A DNA stretch of 9,478 bases from Flavobacteriales bacterium (GTDB lineage Bacteria; Bacteroidota; Bacteroidia; Flavobacteriales_D; Parvicellaceae), in the NCBI GenBank assembly GCA_027047735.1, contig JALTUD010000244.1, positions 1-9,478 on the forward strand. The letters run 5' to 3'. Positions 5,644 to 9,478 of the stretch are shown here, one piece after another; position 1 is the first letter of the stretch, and every line of letters starts with the position of its first letter. Made by a program: the position numbers and the translations under genes. The notes beneath the pieces were generated by a model. That model saw only the letters and a list, made by a program, of their open reading frames with translations. It was not told the DNA's origin and did no database searches.

Positions 5644-6126
5644 ATGGACATAACAATATATACAGACGGTTCAGCACTGGGAAATCCCGGAAACGGAGGA
5701 TACGGAACCGTACTGATGGCAGGAAAACACTACAAAGAAATGAGCGAAGGCTATAAGCTCACAACCAATAATAGAATGGAGTTATTGGCTGTCATAAAAG
5801 GATTAGAACAATTAAAAGGAGAAGGGCACAACGTAACCATTTATTCCGATTCAAAATATGTGGTCGATGCCATAAAAAAAGGATGGGTATTCAATTGGGT
5901 AAAACAAGGATTTAAGGGTAAAAAAAACAGTGATTTATGGAAACGATTCCTTAAAATATACCCCAAGCACAATGTAAAAATGATATGGGTAAAAGGACAC
6001 GCAGGAAACAAATACAACGAGGTATGCGACCGTTTAGCAGTAAAAGCGGCCAACGATAAAGAGCACTTAAAACCCGATACATGGTTTGAAAACCAACAAA
6101 ACAAAAAAGACTTATTCAATAAATAA
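5644..6126 (+). CDS. rnhA: Ribonuclease HI
   Basis: Endonuclease that cuts the RNA strand of RNA-DNA hybrids and clears R-loops and primer RNA. The 160 residues are normal for a single-domain bacterial enzyme. The catalytic carboxylates are all present: D8 (YTDGSALGNPG), E46 (TNNRMELLAV), D69 (IYSDSKYVVDAI) and D129 (EVCDRLA). The mobile-loop histidine is H119 (VKGHAGNKYNEVCD). The basic handle region with GWVFNWVKQGFKGKKNSDLW (about 80-99) is also typical. After residue 140 a polar tail follows with no extra domain. The ATG sits after an A-rich stretch (AAAAAACAACA), the usual flavobacterial start context. It stands just after repeat copy 2 and 3 bases before the reductase gene, so the two are probably co-transcribed. 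Confidence 0.96.
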   Translation: MDITIYTDGSALGNPGNGGYGTVLMAGKHYKEMSEGYKLTTNNRMELLAVIKGLEQLKGEGHNVTIYSDSKYVVDAIKKGWVFNWVKQGFKGKKNSDLWKRFLKIYPKHNVKMIWVKGHAGNKYNEVCDRLAVKAANDKEHLKPDTWFENQQNKKDLFNK

Positions 6127-6129
6127 TTT

Positions 6130-7152
6130 ATGAAAGCAGCAGTATTGGTAAAACATGGTTCTCCCTACGAATCATTTGAAATAAGAGAAGTGGAAAAGCC
6201 ACGTTTATCCGAAGATGAATTACTAATAAAAGTAGATGCCTTCGGATTAAACTTTGCTGATGTGATGGCAAGACAAGGACTGTACCAAGAAGCACCACCG
6301 CTACCAAGCGTCATTGGCTATGACGTTGTCGGAAAAGTAGTAGAAGTAGGGAATGAAAAATATGATGATTTATTAGGAAAAAGGGTAGTTTCCATGACTC
6401 GTTTCGGAGGATATGCCGAATATGCAAAAACCAAAGCGGAAGGAGTAGCTGTAATTCCCGATAGTTTTACCGATGGAGAAGCACTTGCGTTGGCAACACA
6501 ATACAGCACGGCTTATTTTATGGCGTACGAATGTGTTTCCGTTTTTGAAGGAGATAACATCTTAATGCACGCTGCCGCTGGTGGCGTTGGGACTGCTCTC
6601 ACCCAATTGTTAAAACTTAAAGGCTGTACTTTATTTGGGTTAACGAGTAATGATAAAAAGCTAAACTATTTAAAAACCAACGGAATAGATTATCCGATTA
6701 ATCATACAAAAACGGACTACGCCAAAGAAATAGAAAAAATAATAGGCAAAAATAAAATAGACGTAGCTTTTAATTCTGTTGGAGGTTCAACTTTTTCCAA
6801 AGATAGAGAATTGCTGATGAAAGGAGGACGACAAGTACTATACGGAGCAGCAGAACGAGCAGGAAAAGGGCAAGGGAAATTAAAAACCTTAGCCTTAGCA
6901 TGGAATTTTGGTATTTTTTCGCCTATACAAATGTTATTACATTCACAAGCAATTATAGGAGTGAATATGTTGCATATTTCAGACGCTAAGCCACAAGCAA
7001 TCAAGAGAAGTCTTGATGCCGTGGTAAAAATGACTAAAGAAGGTATGTTAAACCCACATGTAGGCGGAGTATTCAACGTTAACCAAATAGGAGAAGCACA
7101 CCATTTATTGGAAAGCAGAAAATCAACAGGAAAAATAATTGTAGAGTGGTAA
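6130..7152 (+). CDS. Zinc-free MDR oxidoreductase, VAT1-like / quinone reductase family
   Basis: Medium-chain dehydrogenase/reductase of 340 residues, predicted to be cytoplasmic and NADPH-dependent. The N-terminal GroES-like domain (about 1-125) has GLNFADVMARQGLY and PSVIGYDVVGKVVEVG. The Rossmann domain has HAAAGGVGTALTQL (about 148-160) as its nucleotide loop. The catalytic and structural zinc ligands of alcohol dehydrogenases are absent, which points to the quinone oxidoreductase branch. The segment FNSVGGSTFSKDRELLMKGG and the following YGAAERAGKGQ (about 214-248) resemble VAT-1-type proteins most closely. Substrate is unknown: quinones, enones or other reactive carbonyls are the family range. 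Its start is 3 bases after the rnhA stop, which suggests a two-gene operon with no obvious functional link. Confidence 0.85.
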   Translation: MKAAVLVKHGSPYESFEIREVEKPRLSEDELLIKVDAFGLNFADVMARQGLYQEAPPLPSVIGYDVVGKVVEVGNEKYDDLLGKRVVSMTRFGGYAEYAKTKAEGVAVIPDSFTDGEALALATQYSTAYFMAYECVSVFEGDNILMHAAAGGVGTALTQLLKLKGCTLFGLTSNDKKLNYLKTNGIDYPINHTKTDYAKEIEKIIGKNKIDVAFNSVGGSTFSKDRELLMKGGRQVLYGAAERAGKGQGKLKTLALAWNFGIFSPIQMLLHSQAIIGVNMLHISDAKPQAIKRSLDAVVKMTKEGMLNPHVGGVFNVNQIGEAHHLLESRKSTGKIIVEW

Positions 7153-7186
7153 AAAAGTTGAAAATTCAGTCTTTTCTTTCTTTTTG

Positions 7187-7213
7187 GCGACAAATTTTTA
7201 GTTTTTCTGTCGC
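7187..7213. other. Short inverted repeat between the reductase and dnaK
   Basis: GCGACA (7187-7192) and TGTCGC (7208-7213) could pair around a 15-base T-rich loop. It lies 35 bases after the reductase stop. There is no following T-run, so it is a weak terminator candidate. It is not a CIRCE heat-shock operator (TTAGCACTC-N9-GAGTGCTAA). It could be an operator or a chance pairing. Confidence 0.3.
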
Positions 7214-7262
7214 TTTGTCATAAAGAATAAACAAAAACTGCCAATAAGTAAGAGAAAATACG

Positions 7263-7313
7263 ATGGCACAAGAATTGACAAAAGGAGAGACAGAAAGAAG
7301 AACTGAATTATAA
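7263..7313 (+). CDS. Possible 16-codon leader ORF upstream of dnaK
   Basis: ATG to TAA reads MAQELTKGETERRTEL and ends 23 bases before the dnaK ATG. It is A-rich and charged and resembles no leader peptide that I know. An A-rich stretch (AAGAGAAAATACG) precedes the ATG. A random ORF of this size is common, so this is a weak candidate listed because it falls in the dnaK 5' leader. The rest of the 184-base gap shows no clear TAnnTTTG promoter. Confidence 0.2.
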   Translation: MAQELTKGETERRTEL

Positions 7314-7336
7314 ACCACGAAAAAATAAACAAAAAA

Positions 7337-9229
7337 ATGGGAAAAATAATAGGAATAGATTTAGGAACAACCAACTCTTGCGTTGCCGTGATGGAAGGTA
7401 ATGAGCCGGTTGTAATTGCAAATGCAGAAGGGAAAAGAACAACCCCTTCGATAGTAGCTTTCTTAGATAATGGAGAGCGAAAAGTAGGAGAGCCTGCAAA
7501 ACGTCAGGCAATTGTAAATCCTACAAGAACGGTATCATCGATAAAACGTTTTATGGGACATACTTGGGACGAAGTTCAAGATGAAATAAAAAGAGTCCCT
7601 TATAAAGTCGTAAAAGGAGATAATAATACTCCTCGAGTATTGATAGATGACAGAAAATATACGCCTCAAGAAATTTCAGCAATGATTCTTCAAAAAATGA
7701 AGAAAACTGCAGAAGATTACTTAGGACAAGAAGTAAAAGAAGCGGTAATTACAGTGCCTGCTTATTTTAACGATTCGCAAAGACAAGCTACAAAAGAAGC
7801 CGGAGAAATTGCAGGATTGGATGTTAAAAGAATCATCAACGAGCCAACTGCGGCAGCCTTAGCTTACGGATTGGACAAAAAAGCAAAAGACCAAAAAATT
7901 GTAGTATTCGATTTCGGTGGTGGTACACATGATGTATCTATCTTGGAATTAGGAGATGGAGTATTTGAAGTATTGTCAACAGACGGTGATACACACTTAG
8001 GAGGTGATGATGTAGATAACAAAATCATCAATTGGTTAGCTGATGAGTTCAAAAAAGACGAAGGAGTTGACTTGAGAGATGATCCGATGGCTTTACAACG
8101 TTTAAAAGAAGCGGCAGAAAAAGCAAAAATCGAATTATCAAGTACAACAACTACCGAAATCAACTTACCTTACATTATGCCGGTTGACGGTGTACCAAAA
8201 CACTTGGTAAGAACATTGACAAGAGCTAAATTTGAGCAATTGATTGACGATTTAATCAAAAGAACAATCGAGCCATGTAAATCAGCTCTTAAAAATGCAG
8301 GTTTAAGTGTAGGTGATATTGATGAAATCATTTTGGTAGGTGGTTCTACTCGTATCCCTGCAGTGCAAGAAGCAGTTAAAAAATTCTTCGGAAAAGCACC
8401 TTCAAAAGGAGTAAATCCGGATGAAGTAGTAGCCTTAGGAGCAGCAATTCAAGGAGGAGTATTAACCGGAGAAGTAAAAGATGTATTATTATTAGACGTA
8501 ACTCCATTATCATTGGGAATCGAAACAATGGGAGGTGTGATGACTAAATTGATAGAAGCAAATACAACAATACCAACTCAAAAATCACAAGTGTTCTCTA
8601 CAGCAGTAGATAACCAACCATCGGTTGAGATTCATGTATTGCAAGGAGAAAGACCATTAGCAAAAGACAATAGAACCATTGGTAAATTTCACTTAGACGG
8701 ATTACCACCTGCACCAAGAGGAGTTCCTCAAATCGAAGTATCTTTCGATATTGATGCAAATGGTATCATCAATGTGAAAGCGACAGATAAAGCAACAGGA
8801 AAAGAAAAAGACATTCGTATCGAAGCATCTTCAGGGTTAACAGAAGAAGAAATCGAAAAAATGCGAAGAGAAGCTGAGGAAAATGCAGAGGCAGATGCTA
8901 AGAAAAAAGCAGAAATCGAAACATTGAATCAAGCAGACAGTTTAGCTTTCCAAGTTGAAAAATTCTTGAAAGAAAGTGGAGATAAAGTTCCGGCGGATAA
9001 AAAAGCAGACATTGAAGCAGCGTTAAAAGACGTTAAAATGGCTCACGCTGAAAAAGATGTTGAAAAAGTAAAACCTGCTATGGACAAATTGAACGAGCTA
9101 TTCCAAGCAATAGGTTCAAGTATGTACAATGAAGGAGATGCCGGAGCGGGAGCAGGTGATGCTCAAGCAGGTACTGATACAAATACCGGGGATGATGAAG
9201 TTACTGATGTTGACTTCGAGGAAGTGTAA
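7337..9229 (+). CDS. dnaK: Molecular chaperone DnaK (Hsp70)
   Basis: ATP-driven chaperone that folds and protects proteins with DnaJ and GrpE. The 630-residue length is normal. The nucleotide-binding domain (1-380) has phosphate 1 IGIDLGTTNSCVAVMEG (5-21), RIINEPTAAALAYG (165-178), phosphate 2 FDFGGGTHDVS (191-201, with His where most DnaKs have Phe), and VGGSTRIPAV (334-343). The interdomain linker DVLLLDVTPLSLG is at 382-394. The substrate-binding beta domain is about 394-500 and the helical lid about 503-600. The tail is acidic and Gly/Ala-rich and ends DVDFEEV, lacking the final Asp of the EEVD motif; flavobacterial DnaKs commonly end in a similar way. The start follows an A-rich leader with no Shine-Dalgarno. 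No dnaJ or grpE is adjacent, and a terminator closes the gene, so it is probably monocistronic. Confidence 0.99.
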   Translation: MGKIIGIDLGTTNSCVAVMEGNEPVVIANAEGKRTTPSIVAFLDNGERKVGEPAKRQAIVNPTRTVSSIKRFMGHTWDEVQDEIKRVPYKVVKGDNNTPRVLIDDRKYTPQEISAMILQKMKKTAEDYLGQEVKEAVITVPAYFNDSQRQATKEAGEIAGLDVKRIINEPTAAALAYGLDKKAKDQKIVVFDFGGGTHDVSILELGDGVFEVLSTDGDTHLGGDDVDNKIINWLADEFKKDEGVDLRDDPMALQRLKEAAEKAKIELSSTTTTEINLPYIMPVDGVPKHLVRTLTRAKFEQLIDDLIKRTIEPCKSALKNAGLSVGDIDEIILVGGSTRIPAVQEAVKKFFGKAPSKGVNPDEVVALGAAIQGGVLTGEVKDVLLLDVTPLSLGIETMGGVMTKLIEANTTIPTQKSQVFSTAVDNQPSVEIHVLQGERPLAKDNRTIGKFHLDGLPPAPRGVPQIEVSFDIDANGIINVKATDKATGKEKDIRIEASSGLTEEEIEKMRREAEENAEADAKKKAEIETLNQADSLAFQVEKFLKESGDKVPADKKADIEAALKDVKMAHAEKDVEKVKPAMDKLNELFQAIGSSMYNEGDAGAGAGDAQAGTDTNTGDDEVTDVDFEEV

Positions 9230-9251
9230 CTATACACTTTGATTAATAGAT

Positions 9252-9286
9252 AAAACCTTACTGATTCGTTCAGTAAGGTTTTTTTG
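9252..9286 (+). terminator. Rho-independent terminator of dnaK
   Basis: AACCTTACTGA (9254-9264) pairs perfectly with TCAGTAAGGTT (9270-9280) around the loop TTCGT. Flanking A and T runs extend the stem, and TTTTT follows directly. It starts 23 bases after the dnaK stop. This is the clearest single terminator in the window and makes the adjacent repeat element unnecessary for termination. Confidence 0.92.
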
Positions 9287-9314
9287 TTTCTTATAAATAA
9301 GGGTATGGTATGTT

Positions 9315-9478
9315 TTGGGCGTTCCCCCACTTTGCAAAAAACACATATCGCTCACGCGAAACATGTTTTTCGCAAAGTGGGGTCGGGCTATCACTACTCG
9401 CTTTTTTTGCTTGCAAACAGCAAGCAAGCAAAAAAGAGCTCAAACACGCCGTTCTATCCCTAACGCGGGGCAGGAGAG
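9315..9478 (+). repeat. Composite structured intergenic element, copy 3, cut by window end
   Basis: The head (9315-9466) matches copies 1 and 2: TTGGGCGTTCCC, hairpin I (arms 9325-9343 and 9364-9382, one mismatch), GGTCGGGCTATC, ACTACTC, hairpin II (about 9397-9438), then GCCGTTCTATCCCTAACGC. Hairpin I has a stem different from copy 2 (CCCCACTTTGC against CCCTAAAACACG) but the same loop core (CATATCGCTC-CGCGAAAC). Hairpin II is rebuilt with GCTTGC/GCAAGC sequence. The last 12 bases (GGGGCAGGAGAG) fit the start of a tail monomer, so the array presumably continues outside the window. Confidence 0.85.

Noticed and set aside
6717..7193. Minus-strand 158-codon ORF
   Set aside because: It is antisense to the well-supported reductase gene and its translation shows no family features.
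7187..7213. CIRCE operator before dnaK
   Set aside because: The inverted repeat is GCGACA/TGTCGC with a 15-base loop and does not match TTAGCACTC-N9-GAGTGCTAA.
9230..9427. Minus-strand 65-codon ORF after dnaK
   Set aside because: It is made of the dnaK terminator and repeat copy 3 read backwards.

Overview
The window looks like a chromosomal segment of a low-GC member of the Bacteroidota, most likely a flavobacterium. The grounds are the A-rich translation starts without Shine-Dalgarno sequences, a Bacteroidota-type -7 box (TACATTTG) before asnS, and the flavobacterial style of DnaK (FGGGTHDVS in the phosphate-2 loop, C-terminus ending FEEV). Genus cannot be settled from the sequence alone. 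Every protein gene lies on the + strand.

Layout. Bases 1-1272 hold the C-terminal two thirds of mnmG (tRNA wobble-uridine modification), cut by the window edge. A gene-free stretch follows (1273-1715) with copy 1 of a structured repeat, read on the - strand. Next is a tight four-gene operon: asnS (asparaginyl-tRNA synthetase), speD (AdoMet decarboxylase), a six-TM voltage-gated K+ channel with a C-terminal zinc-ribbon-like tail, and a DUF4178-like single-pass membrane protein with a glycine-rich tail. The last three genes overlap (26 and 8 bases) and are probably translationally coupled. A second gene-free stretch (5074-5643) carries copy 2 of the repeat. Then come rnhA (RNase HI) and a VAT1-like quinone reductase, 3 bases apart. 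A 184-base leader with a possible 16-codon ORF precedes dnaK. DnaK is followed by a clear rho-independent terminator and copy 3 of the repeat, which runs off the window.

Two things go beyond ordinary housekeeping. First, the intergenic repeat is a composite structured element. A head of about 150 bases has two hairpins. Their flanking sequences are nearly invariant (TTGGGCGTTCCC, GGTCGGGCTATC, TTCTATCCCTAACGC), while the hairpin I stem is rebuilt with unrelated but self-complementary sequence in copy 1 versus copies 2 and 3. The head is followed by an array in which two short palindromes (GTTAGGGAT/ATCCCTAAC and CATAGC/GCTATG) alternate about every 80 bases, so consecutive 80-base monomers are inverted copies of each other. 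Copies 1 and 2 stop at the same half-monomer point after one and two full repeats. This looks like a dispersed, probably non-autonomous element kept for its fold in RNA or single-stranded DNA. Second, speD with a voltage-gated channel and a DUF4178 protein, and no spermidine synthase gene, suggests a polyamine-linked membrane or ion-homeostasis module rather than plain spermidine biosynthesis.
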